This document shows positions 7,255 through 16,506 of a stretch of 64,000 bases of DNA, one piece after another. Origin of the DNA: Stutzerimonas stutzeri (GTDB lineage: Bacteria > Pseudomonadota > Gammaproteobacteria > Pseudomonadales > Pseudomonadaceae); NCBI RefSeq assembly GCF_009789555.1, contig NZ_CP046902.1, positions 4,418,001 through 4,482,000 of the forward strand. Reading direction: 5' to 3'. Within the stretch, counting starts at the first letter, position 1; the number at the start of each line of letters is the position of its first letter. The notes under the pieces were generated by a model. The model was given only the letters and a program-made list of their open reading frames with translations. It was not told the origin of the DNA and searched no databases. Position numbers and translations under genes: made by a program.

Positions 7255-7962
7255 CTACAGCATCACGGCTAACGGTCGCGCCAGACGGATTTCCTCCGGT
7301 GACAAATCGACGCCGTAGGCCAGCACCTCGACCCCGGCGTCCAGCGCATCGCGCAATGCACCGGCGTACAGCGGATCGATCTCACTGGCGGGGCGCACGG
7401 CGTCGATGCCGGAGAGGTTGACGCAATACAGCTGCACGGCCCGGACGCCATCGCGGGCCAGCGCCGCCAGCTCGCGCAGATGGCGAGCGCCCCGTGTCGT
7501 CACAGCGTCCGGAAAGGCCGCCACGGCAGTGTCGCCGAAGCCGAGCGTCACGCTTTTCACCTCGACGAACGCCGGGTCGTCGGCGAAATCCAGGCGGAAA
7601 TCCACCCGGCTGTTCTCGACGCCATAGGCCACCTCGCGCTTGAGCGCAGTGAAGCCGGCCAGTTCGCTGATTACACCGGCCAGCAGCGCTTCCTCGACCA
7701 GTCGGTTGGCACGTGCGGTATTGACACAAGCCAGTCGGCCCTGCGGCGTTTCCACCAGCTCCCAGGTGCCCGGCAGCTTGCGCTTCGGATCGTTGTTGCG
7801 CTGAAACCAGACCCGCGCGCCCTCGCCCATGCAATTGAGCATCGAGCCGGTATTGGGGCAATGGATGCACAGGTGGTCGCCCGCATCGGTGATCACATCG
7901 GCCAGAAAGCGCTTGTAACGTCGCACCAGCCGGCCCTGTTCAAGAGGCATCTCGAAGCGCAT
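7255..7962 (-). CDS. sfsA: SfsA, sugar fermentation stimulation protein / DNA-binding nuclease-like
   Basis: 235 residues from the ATG at 7962, matching the family start MRFEMPLEQGRLVRRYKRFL. Conserved blocks are HCPNTGSMLNCMGEGARVWF, then DFRLDFADDPAFVEVKSVTL (the PD-(D/E)xK-like core with EVK) and YCVNLSGIDAVRPA. SfsA was first linked to maltose metabolism and binds DNA in E. coli; its C-terminal core has a restriction-nuclease-like fold. The start codon shares one base with the aminotransferase stop (TGATG), so translation is probably coupled. The frame stays open upstream, but that part overlaps the aminotransferase and is not SfsA-like. Confidence 0.92.
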   Translation of the reverse strand: MRFEMPLEQGRLVRRYKRFLADVITDAGDHLCIHCPNTGSMLNCMGEGARVWFQRNNDPKRKLPGTWELVETPQGRLACVNTARANRLVEEALLAGVISELAGFTALKREVAYGVENSRVDFRLDFADDPAFVEVKSVTLGFGDTAVAAFPDAVTTRGARHLRELAALARDGVRAVQLYCVNLSGIDAVRPASEIDPLYAGALRDALDAGVEVLAYGVDLSPEEIRLARPLAVML

Positions 7963-9134
7963 CAGCCTGTCCAGCTCCGCAAGCCACGGGCGATACGCTC
8001 GACCGCCTGCTCCAGCCGCGGCACCTCCTGGGTATAGGCGAAACGCACGTGATGTCCGGCCTGATGCCGCCCGAAATCGAGACCCGGCGTGATCGCCACG
8101 AACTCGGTTTCCAGCATGTGCTGACAGAAGGCGAAGGCATCGCCGCCGAACGCACGGATATCGGCGTAGAGATAAAAGGCCCCCTCGGGCTCCACGGCGA
8201 TGCCGAATCCCAGCTCGCGCAGGGCGGGCAATAGAAAGTCGCGACGGCGGCCGAACTCGGCCCGACGCGACTCGAGTATGTCCAGCGTGGCCGGCTCGAA
8301 GCAGGCCAGCGCCGCATGCTGGGCCATGGTCGGCGCGCTGATGTACAGGTTCTGCGCCAGTTTCTCGAGCTCCGGCACTGCCTGCGGCGGAGCCACCAGC
8401 CAACCGAGGCGCCAGCCGGTCATGCCGAAATATTTGGAGAAGCTGTTGAGCACGAAGGCCTCGTCATCCACTTCGAGCACACTGGCCGCATCGGTACCGT
8501 AGGTGAGGCCATGATAGATCTCATCCACCACCAGATGCCCGCCGCGCCCCTTCAGCGCCGCGGCCAGACCGGCCAGCTCGTCACGGTCGAGCAGCGTCCC
8601 GGTGGGGTTGGCGGGCGAGGCAACCAGGGCGCCTACGCTGTCCTTGTCCCAGTAGCGCTCGATCAGGTCAGGCGTCAGCTGGTAGCGCACGTCGGCGCCC
8701 ACCGGCACCAGCTGGGCAGCGCCTTCGATCAATCGCAGGAAATGTCGGTTGCAGGGATAGCCGGGGTCGGCCAGCAGCCAGTGCTTGCCGGGATCGACCA
8801 ACAGACTGCTGGCAAGCAACAACGCACCCGATCCGCCGGGAGTAATCAGCACCCGTTCGGGGTCAATAGACAGCTGATAGCGTCGAGCGTAGAAACCGGC
8901 AATCGCCTCACGCAACTGCGGCAGCCCCCGGGCAGCCGTGTAGCGCGTGTGCCCAGCGGCGAGTGCAGCCTGACCGGCCGCGACGATGGGGGCGGCAGTG
9001 GTGAAATCCGGCTCGCCGATTTCCAGATGAATGACATCACGCCCCAGCGCCTGCAGCTCATTGGCTCGCGCCAGCAGGGCCATGACATGAAAGGGTTCGA
9101 TTGCACGACTTCGCGCGCTATATGACGAGGTCAT
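7962..9134 (-). CDS. class I PLP-dependent aminotransferase (aspartate-aminotransferase-like)
   Basis: 390 residues from the ATG at 9134 (MTSSYSARSRAIEPFHVMAL). The fold-type-I residues are all present: SPANPTG with Asn177, Asp204 and Tyr207 in VVDEIYHG, the Schiff-base Lys234 in SFSKYFGMTGWRLGW, and the substrate-carboxylate Arg in HHVRFAY near residue 360. The pyridoxal-phosphate enzyme transfers amino groups between an amino acid and a 2-oxoacid in the cytoplasm; exact specificity (Asp, aromatic, Ala or Gln) is open. In related Pseudomonas the same gene sits between sfsA and dksA. It is transcribed divergently from dksA and coupled to sfsA by a TGATG overlap. Confidence 0.9.
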   Translation of the reverse strand: MTSSYSARSRAIEPFHVMALLARANELQALGRDVIHLEIGEPDFTTAAPIVAAGQAALAAGHTRYTAARGLPQLREAIAGFYARRYQLSIDPERVLITPGGSGALLLASSLLVDPGKHWLLADPGYPCNRHFLRLIEGAAQLVPVGADVRYQLTPDLIERYWDKDSVGALVASPANPTGTLLDRDELAGLAAALKGRGGHLVVDEIYHGLTYGTDAASVLEVDDEAFVLNSFSKYFGMTGWRLGWLVAPPQAVPELEKLAQNLYISAPTMAQHAALACFEPATLDILESRRAEFGRRRDFLLPALRELGFGIAVEPEGAFYLYADIRAFGGDAFAFCQHMLETEFVAITPGLDFGRHQAGHHVRFAYTQEVPRLEQAVERIARGLRSWTG

Positions 9135-9327
9135 CTGACCTTCCTGATGAGTACAAAACGTGAATTCTACCGAAGGTCCCACTGACACCGCAGCCACCGT
9201 GATATTCGGGAGTAGCGCACCCCGATACGATCTGGTAAGTTCGCCCGCTTGCAGCCGCAGGGCCGGCACGGGCCGGCAGAGGGATTTCACTATCCTGCGC
9301 AATGGACATAGCGAGAGGCGTTCATCC

Positions 9328-9771
9328 ATGCCCATTACCAAAACGACATCCAGCAACCAATTGATTCGCGCCTTCGTGCCCTATAAGGAAGCCAAGGGTG
9401 AGGAATACATGAGCGACAAGATGCGCGCTCATTTCACCGGCATCCTCAACAAGTGGAAGCAGGAGCTGATGGAAGAAGTCGATCGCACTGTGCACCACAT
9501 GCAGGACGAAGCGGCCAACTTCCCGGATCCGGCCGACCGCGCCAGCCAGGAAGAAGAATTCAGCCTGGAACTGCGTGCCCGTGATCGCGAGCGCAAGCTG
9601 ATCAAGAAGATCGACGAAACGCTGCAACTGATCGAAGACAACGAATACGGCTGGTGCGATTCCTGCGGTGTCGAGATCGGCATCCGCCGTCTGGAAGCCC
9701 GCCCGACCGCCACGCTGTGCATCGATTGCAAGACCCTGGCGGAGATCAAGGAAAAGCAGATCGGTTCCTGA
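9328..9771 (+). CDS. dksA: RNA polymerase-binding transcription factor DksA
   Basis: 147 residues, standard length. A long coiled coil is followed by a C4 zinc finger with Cys110, Cys113, Cys131 and Cys134 (CDSCGVEIGIRRLEARPTA...CIDCK). The coiled-coil tip carries DPADRASQ (Asp67, Asp70, Ala72), the residues that reach the polymerase active site through the secondary channel. With ppGpp it lowers rRNA and raises amino-acid promoter activity. The ATG at 9328 gives the family start MPITKTTSSNQ and follows a GAGAGG-like ribosome site; the longer frame upstream is not conserved. gluQ follows, as in most gammaproteobacteria. Confidence 0.97.
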   Translation: MPITKTTSSNQLIRAFVPYKEAKGEEYMSDKMRAHFTGILNKWKQELMEEVDRTVHHMQDEAANFPDPADRASQEEEFSLELRARDRERKLIKKIDETLQLIEDNEYGWCDSCGVEIGIRRLEARPTATLCIDCKTLAEIKEKQIGS

Positions 9772-9792
9772 TCCTGAGCGGACGCGCCACGC

Positions 9793-9904
9793 GGCCATGT
9801 GAGCACATCGCGAGCGAAGGCCAGGCAAGGCAAAAACAGGCGGAAACGCGCAGTTTACGCAGAGTGAATGAGCATTTTCAGCCTGTTTTTAGCGCAACAT
9901 GGCC
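9793..9904. repeat. 112-bp imperfect palindrome, dispersed intergenic repeat type
   Basis: Outer arms GGCCATGT (9793-9800) and ACATGGCC (9897-9904) enclose inner arms AAAAACAGGC (9832-9841) and GCCTGTTTTT (9881-9890). In the centre, GAAA..GCAGTTTACGC partly mirrors GTGAATGAGCATTTTC. From memory, similar AAACAGGC...GAGCATTTT sequences recur in many copies between genes of P. stutzeri-like genomes, which would make this a MITE- or REP-like element. Only one copy is in this window, so that part is unverified. It may also end the dksA transcript. Confidence 0.6.
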
Positions 9905-10014
9905 GAGCGAAACAGCTTCATACCGCCTGTAAGGCGCCCCGCTTCCTCCCCAGGTCTGTTGCGCATTCTCGCCGCATCCCGCCTCGCTGAGCCATCACCC
10001 GAGCCGGTCCCGCC

Positions 10015-10917
10015 ATGCCTCCAGCCGCCACCTCCTCATCCGCCTATGTGGGCCGTTTCGCGCCGACGCCAAGCGGTTATCTGCACTTCGGTTCTCTGAT
10101 CGCAGCCCTGGCCTCCTACCTCGACGCACGTGCGGCGAAAGGCCGCTGGCTGTTACGCATGGAAGACCTCGACCCGCCCCGGGAAATGCCCGGCGCGCAA
10201 TTCGCCATCCTGCAAGCGCTGGAAGCCTATGGCTTCGAATGGGATGGGCAGATGGTGCGCCAGAGCGAGCGCCTGGATATCTACAACGCAGCGATCGATC
10301 AGTTGTGGCGAGACGGTCACGCCTACGCCTGCAACTGCTCACGCAAACAACTGCAACCCTTCGCCGGACTTTATCCGGGATTCTGCCGCGATGCCGGCCG
10401 GGACGTGGAAGACGCCGCCATCCGTCTGCGCGTACCTGATCGCGAATACAGCTTCATCGACCGTGTGCAGGGCGAATTCCGCCAGCATCTTGGTCGCGAG
10501 GTCGGTGACTTCGTGATTCGTCGCCGGGATGGCTTGATCGCTTACCAGTTGGCCGTTGTCCTTGACGATGCATGGCAGGGCGTCACCGACGTCGTTCGCG
10601 GCGCCGACCTGCTCGACTCCACGCCGCGCCAGCTTTACCTGCAACAACTGCTCGGCCTTGCGCAGCCGCGATACCTGCATGTGCCGCTGATCATTCAGCC
10701 GGACGGCCACAAATTGGGCAAGCGCTACCGCTCCCCGCCCCTGCAACCCAACGAAGCGACTCCGCTGTTACTTCGAGCGCTACGTGCGCTCGGCCAACCC
10801 ACCCCGGACGAGCTGAACGACGCGCAACCCGCCGAAGTCCTGGCCTGGGCGATTCGGCGCTGGGATGCGCAGCGCATCCCGCGCTGCCGCACGCTGGCCG
10901 AGTCGCAGTTGCGCTGA
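10015..10917 (+). CDS. gluQ: glutamyl-Q tRNA(Asp) synthetase
   Basis: 300 residues. It is a truncated glutamyl-tRNA-synthetase catalytic domain with the HIGH-like PSGYLHFGSL (19-28), RMEDLDPPRE, the zinc-site Cys residues of YACNCSRKQL and LYPGFCRD, and the KMSKS equivalent HKLGKRYR. The anticodon-binding domain is absent, which separates it from GltX. The enzyme activates glutamate without tRNA and attaches it to queuosine at position 34 of tRNA-Asp. Its place right after dksA is the conserved dksA-gluQRS pair; here a repeat-like palindrome of 112 bp lies between them, so it may have its own promoter. Confidence 0.94.
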   Translation: MPPAATSSSAYVGRFAPTPSGYLHFGSLIAALASYLDARAAKGRWLLRMEDLDPPREMPGAQFAILQALEAYGFEWDGQMVRQSERLDIYNAAIDQLWRDGHAYACNCSRKQLQPFAGLYPGFCRDAGRDVEDAAIRLRVPDREYSFIDRVQGEFRQHLGREVGDFVIRRRDGLIAYQLAVVLDDAWQGVTDVVRGADLLDSTPRQLYLQQLLGLAQPRYLHVPLIIQPDGHKLGKRYRSPPLQPNEATPLLLRALRALGQPTPDELNDAQPAEVLAWAIRRWDAQRIPRCRTLAESQLR

Positions 10918-11104
10918 GGCTAGAAGTGCAAGCCAGCGCAAGCGGGTGGCGCGCCAATGCGCTGGACATTGAACGTCTCATCGAGCGACACCCGCTGCGC
11001 CGACTCCCCAGCCGGGCCGTCGGGCCCAGACGGCAGCGCTATTCGAGCTACACGCTTCTGGCCGCTTCCTTTACCATCGGCCTACTTTCGACACGAGTTC
11101 CAGC

Positions 11105-11281
11105 ATGTACATCTACCGACTGGTGCTGCTCCTGGTGGTGGGGATCTATCTGTTTTCCCCCGCGATCATGGACTGGTGGATCGACCCCAACGGCGCCTGG
11201 TACCGGCCCTATCTGTTGTGGCTGATCCTCATCGTGGTGACGTTCATCCTCCAGAGCCAGCGCGATGCAGACGAGCTTTAG
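11105..11281 (+). CDS. cbrX: CbrX-like small membrane protein
   Basis: 58 residues (MYIYRLVLLLVVGIYLFSPA...) with two hydrophobic stretches (about 4-22 and 37-51) separated by an aromatic loop MDWWIDPNGAWYRPY. It ends 17 bases inside cbrA (stop TAG 11279-11281, cbrA ATG 11265), so translation of the two is probably coupled. A small membrane gene named cbrX upstream of cbrA has been described in Pseudomonas; position, size and overlap fit. Its role is thought to be in cbrA expression. The ribosome site is weak. Confidence 0.8.
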   Translation: MYIYRLVLLLVVGIYLFSPAIMDWWIDPNGAWYRPYLLWLILIVVTFILQSQRDADEL

Positions 11282-14213
11282 CCTCAGCCACCTGATCCTG
11301 ATCAGCGTTGCCTACCTGTTGGTGCTGTTCGGCGTGGCCTGGGTCAGCGAGCGCGGCTTGATACCGCGCTGGGTGATCCGCCACCCGCTGACCTATACCC
11401 TGTCGCTGGGCGTCTACGCCAGCGCCTGGGCGTTCTATGGCACGGTCGGCCTGGCCTATCAGTATGGCTACGGATTTCTCGCGACTTACCTGGGCGTTTG
11501 CGGCGCTTTCCTGCTGGCTCCGGTGCTGCTCTACCCGATCCTGCGCATTACCCGTACCTACCAACTGGCCTCGCTGGCAGATCTGTTCGCCTTCCGCTTC
11601 CGCAGTACCTGGAGTGGTGCGCTGACCACGCTGGTGATGCTGATCGGCATGCTGCCCCTGCTCGCCCTGCAGATCCAGGCCGTGGCCGACGCCATCGGGA
11701 TCCTCACCCACGAGCCGCTGCAAGAACGCGTGGCCCTGGGCTATTGCGTGATGATCATGCTGTTCACCATCCTCTTCGGCGCCCGCCACATCGCCACGCG
11801 GGAGAAGCACGAGGGGCTGGTGTTCGCTATCGCCTTCGAGTCGGTGGTCAAGCTGCTGACCTTTGGCGCGATCGGCCTCTATGCGTTGTTCGTGGTCTTC
11901 GGCGGCCCGCACCAGCTGGAAATCTGGCTGCTGCAGAACCAGTCGGCGCTACAGGCATTGCATACCCCGCTGCAGGAAGGCCCCTGGCGTACCCTGTTGC
12001 TGGTGTTTTTCGCCTCGGCCATCGTGATGCCACACATGTATCACATGACCTTCACCGAGAACCTGAATCCGCGCGCCCTGGTCAGTGCCAGCTGGGGCCT
12101 GCCGCTGTATCTGTTGCTGATGAGTCTGGCCGTGCCGCTGATACTCTGGGCCGGCCTCAAGCTCGGCGTCAGCACCAACCCCGAGTATTTCACCCTGGGC
12201 CTGGGGCTGACCGCACAGAGCGAGGCGCTCACGCTGCTGGCCTTCGTCGGCGGATTATCCGCCTCCAGCGGATTGATCATCGTCAGCACGCTGGCCTTGT
12301 CGGGCATGGCACTCAACCATCTGGTACTGCCGCTGTACCAGCCGCCCACCGAAGGCAACATCTATCGCTGGCTCAAATGGACCCGCCGCAGCCTGATCCT
12401 GGCCATCATCATGGCCGGCTACGGTTTCTACCTGCTGCTTGGCGCAGAGCAGGACCTGTCCAACCTGGGCATCGTCGCCTTCGTCGCCACGCTGCAGTTC
12501 CTCCCGGGCGTCCTCTCGGTGCTGTATTGGCCGACCGCCAACCGCCGTGGCTATATCGTCGGGCTGCTCGCCGGCATCGCCGTCTGGATCGTCACCATGT
12601 TGCTGCCGCTGGTGGGCAACCTTGACGGCTTCTACATCCCCCTGTTCAACGTTGTCTATGTGCTCGATGACACCAGCTGGCATCTCGCGGCGATTGCATC
12701 GTTGGCAGTGAACGTGTTGGCTTTCTCGCTGTTCTCGTTGTTCACCGAGACCAGCGCCGAGGAACAGGCCGCCGCCGAAGCCTGCGCGGTGGAAAACGTG
12801 CGCAGACCACAACGGCGCGAACTGGCCGCCGCCTCGCCGCAGGAGTTCGCCACGCAACTGGCCAAACCACTGGGTGCCAAGACCGCCCAGCGCGAAGTGG
12901 AACAGGCGTTACGCGATCTTCAGCTGCCCTTCGATGAACATCGCCCTTATGCGCTGCGCCGATTGCGGGATCGCATCGAGGCCAACCTGTCCGGCTTGAT
13001 GGGCCCGAGCGTCGCCCAGGACATCGTCGAAAACTTCCTGTCGTACAAGAACGGCGCTGACGGCTACGTGACCGAAGACATTCACTTCATCGAGAGTCGC
13101 CTGGAGGACTATCACTCGCGGCTGACCGGCCTGGCCGCGGAGCTCGATGCACTGCGCCGCTATCACCGCCAGACGCTGCAGGAATTGCCCATGGGCGTGT
13201 GCTCGCTGGCCAAGGACCAGGAAATCCTGATGTGGAACCGGGCGCTGGAGGAGCTGACCGAGATTCCGGCGTTGCAGGTGGTGGGCTCACGCCTGTCTAC
13301 CATCGCCGAGCCCTGGAAAAGCCTGCTGGCGGACTTCATCGAGCAGCGTGAAGAACACCTGCATAAACAGCGGTTGCAGCTCGATGGCCACAGCCGCTGC
13401 CTGAACCTGCACAAAGCCGCCATTGCCGAGCCGCTAGCCCCCGGCAACAGCGGCCTGGTATTGCTGATCGAGGATCTCACCGAGACCCAGCAACTGGAAG
13501 ATCGCCTGGTGCACTCCGAACGGCTTGCCAGCATTGGACGGCTGGCGGCCGGCGTCGCCCACGAGATCGGCAACCCGATCACCGGCATCGCCTGCCTGGC
13601 GCAGAACCTGCGCGAGGAGCGTGAAGCTGACGATGAGATCAGCGAGATCAGCAATCAGATCGTCGAACAGACCAAGCGCGTCTCACGTATCGTCCAGTCG
13701 CTGATGAGCTTCGCCCATGCCGGCGGCAGGCAGCAGGATCTCTACCCGGTGAGCCTGGCTGAGGTTGCACAGGATGCGATCGCCCTGCTCTCGCTTAACC
13801 GCCGCGGCACCGAGGTACGCTTTTTCAACCTCTGCGACCCCCGTCATCTGGCGGAAGGTGATCCGCAACGCCTCGCCCAGGTACTGATCAACCTGCTCTC
13901 CAACGCCCGCGATGCATCGCAGCCCGGCGGCGCGATTCGGGTGCGCAGCGAGCAAGCCGAGCAGACCGTCTACCTCATCGTCGAAGACGAAGGCAGCGGT
14001 ATTCCCCAGTCGATTCAGGATCGGCTGTTCGAGCCGTTCTTCACGACCAAGGACCCCGGCGAGGGGACCGGCCTGGGCCTCGCGCTGGTCTATTCCATCG
14101 TGGAAGAGCATTATGGGCAGATCAATATCGACAGCCCGGCGGACCCGGAAACACAACGCGGTACTCGTTTCCGCATTACCCTGCCGCGGCATGTCGAGGC
14201 GACAGACCATTGA
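11265..14213 (+). CDS. cbrA: sensor histidine kinase CbrA with N-terminal SLC5/SSF transporter domain
   Basis: 982 residues. About residues 1-500 form a 13-helix sodium/solute symporter-like membrane domain. A linker (STAC-like) region, a PAS domain around 640-740, the HisKA domain with phosphoacceptor His766 (GVAHEIGNP) and a HATPase with LINLLSNARDAS, VEDEGSGIP and GEGTGLGLALV boxes follow. CbrA and CbrB form the two-component system that sets carbon/nitrogen balance and carbon catabolite repression through crcZ. The SSF part takes up histidine in some species. The start overlaps cbrX; cbrB follows after 210 bp, which leaves room for a separate cbrB promoter. Confidence 0.96.
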   Translation: MQTSFSLSHLILISVAYLLVLFGVAWVSERGLIPRWVIRHPLTYTLSLGVYASAWAFYGTVGLAYQYGYGFLATYLGVCGAFLLAPVLLYPILRITRTYQLASLADLFAFRFRSTWSGALTTLVMLIGMLPLLALQIQAVADAIGILTHEPLQERVALGYCVMIMLFTILFGARHIATREKHEGLVFAIAFESVVKLLTFGAIGLYALFVVFGGPHQLEIWLLQNQSALQALHTPLQEGPWRTLLLVFFASAIVMPHMYHMTFTENLNPRALVSASWGLPLYLLLMSLAVPLILWAGLKLGVSTNPEYFTLGLGLTAQSEALTLLAFVGGLSASSGLIIVSTLALSGMALNHLVLPLYQPPTEGNIYRWLKWTRRSLILAIIMAGYGFYLLLGAEQDLSNLGIVAFVATLQFLPGVLSVLYWPTANRRGYIVGLLAGIAVWIVTMLLPLVGNLDGFYIPLFNVVYVLDDTSWHLAAIASLAVNVLAFSLFSLFTETSAEEQAAAEACAVENVRRPQRRELAAASPQEFATQLAKPLGAKTAQREVEQALRDLQLPFDEHRPYALRRLRDRIEANLSGLMGPSVAQDIVENFLSYKNGADGYVTEDIHFIESRLEDYHSRLTGLAAELDALRRYHRQTLQELPMGVCSLAKDQEILMWNRALEELTEIPALQVVGSRLSTIAEPWKSLLADFIEQREEHLHKQRLQLDGHSRCLNLHKAAIAEPLAPGNSGLVLLIEDLTETQQLEDRLVHSERLASIGRLAAGVAHEIGNPITGIACLAQNLREEREADDEISEISNQIVEQTKRVSRIVQSLMSFAHAGGRQQDLYPVSLAEVAQDAIALLSLNRRGTEVRFFNLCDPRHLAEGDPQRLAQVLINLLSNARDASQPGGAIRVRSEQAEQTVYLIVEDEGSGIPQSIQDRLFEPFFTTKDPGEGTGLGLALVYSIVEEHYGQINIDSPADPETQRGTRFRITLPRHVEATDH

Positions 14214-14423
14214 TTGACGAAGCGATGGGCGTTGTTCGTCCGGTATCGACCACGAGCGACCCAGACTGCAACGGGCTGTTCCGGCGCTTGCGCACCATGA
14301 CGCTGCAAGCCTGCACTGGTAGACCGACGCCGTATCGCCACAGCTTGCGCAGGCCATGGAACGCGCGCCTCGGCGCGCTTGCCAGCAGCCTGTAGCCGCC
14401 TTCAGACCGTCGAGAGAGTACTG

Positions 14424-15851
<1,428 letters not shown>

Positions 15852-15857
15852 CGGGTT

Positions 15858-15904
15858 GTTACCCACCCCACCGATACGTAACAGAAACCGGGTTCATCGG
15901 TAAC
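15858..15904 (+). promoter_or_regulatory. candidate CbrB enhancer sites for crcZ
   Basis: GTTAC at 15858-15862, GTAAC at 15878-15882 and GTAAC at 15900-15904 are spaced 20 and 22 bp apart, about two helical turns. They lie roughly 100-150 bp upstream of the expected crcZ start. GTTAC/GTAAC subsites are what I recall for CbrB binding at crcZ in P. putida. Confidence 0.65.
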
Positions 15905-15919
15905 GAGGACCCGGTTTTT
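15885..15919 (+). terminator. Rho-independent terminator of cbrB
   Basis: AAACCGGGT (15885-15893) pairs with ACCCGGTTT (15909-15917), followed by further T residues. The third GTAAC site lies in its loop, so terminator and enhancer share DNA. Confidence 0.75.
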
Positions 15920-15979
15920 CGTAAGCGCGATTTACCCCGGAAAATCACAACACACTGATAATAAAGGGTTTTTAAAAAC

Positions 15980-15995
15980 TGGCACGGCAAATGCT
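15980..15995 (+). promoter_or_regulatory. sigma-54 (-24/-12) promoter of crcZ
   Basis: TGGCACG-N4-ATGCT, with GG at 15981-15982 and GC at 15993-15994 and exactly 10 bases between them. This predicts a start near 16006. Confidence 0.88.
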
Positions 15996-16005
15996 TTCTA
16001 TCTGG

Positions 16006-16375
16006 CACAACAACAATAACAAGCAGACCCACAATAAGAACAAGACGTACCGGCTCTAGCAAAACAAATACAAGAAGGCGGAGGCGTAGCTAACTGATTC
16101 TTTTGGAGAGGAAATGCCAAATGGGGTTTGACCCCACAACCAGGCCGAGAACAACAAAAACTGCCTAAGCAGTGCCTGAACTGGTTGGATCGAGGATCGA
16201 TGGCAAATCAGCGACCAAAGAAATCCGTTTGCTCTTTGCTCCCATCGTAGGAGCAATTCCCGGACGCGATAGCCGAAGGGAACGGGTGATCAAACAAAAA
16301 CAACACGCCCGAAATACTAATAACAACAAAGCACGCGACATCATTTAAAGGGGGAGCTTCGGCTCCCCCTAGTGC
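16006..16375 (+). ncRNA. crcZ: CrcZ, Hfq/Crc-titrating small RNA
   Basis: About 370 nt between cbrB and pcnB, the conserved place of crcZ. It contains at least six A-rich Hfq-Crc target motifs with the ACAACAA or AAnAAnAA pattern: near 16008-16022, 16031-16044, 16061-16074, 16149-16160, 16291-16304 and 16318-16330. CrcZ sequesters Hfq bound to Crc and so releases catabolic mRNAs from translational repression when preferred carbon sources run out. Transcription is expected from the sigma-54 promoter just upstream under CbrB. The 5' end is inferred from promoter spacing, the 3' end from the terminator hairpin. No credible protein frame is present. Confidence 0.93.
16349..16370 (+). terminator. 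terminator hairpin of crcZ
   Basis: AGGGGGAGC (16349-16357), loop TTCG, GCTCCCCCT (16362-16370). The T-run after it is poor (AGTGCTTTCT), but the 9-bp stem with a UUCG loop is very stable. Confidence 0.85.
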
Positions 16376-16506
16376 TTTCTGGCGCCAGCCGTGTTTTGAC
16401 ACCTCCCCACGCTTCGTTCACCATCCCTGCTCCTGGTGCTAGAATCCACGCTCGTTTCGTGGCTATTCGCTTCGCCACCCTGTCATTTCGCCACACAGTG
16501 CCTCTC

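Noticed and set aside
7963..8403. Longer version of sfsA starting far upstream
   Set aside because: The extra part lies fully inside the aminotransferase gene in another frame and is not SfsA-like; the family start is at 7962.
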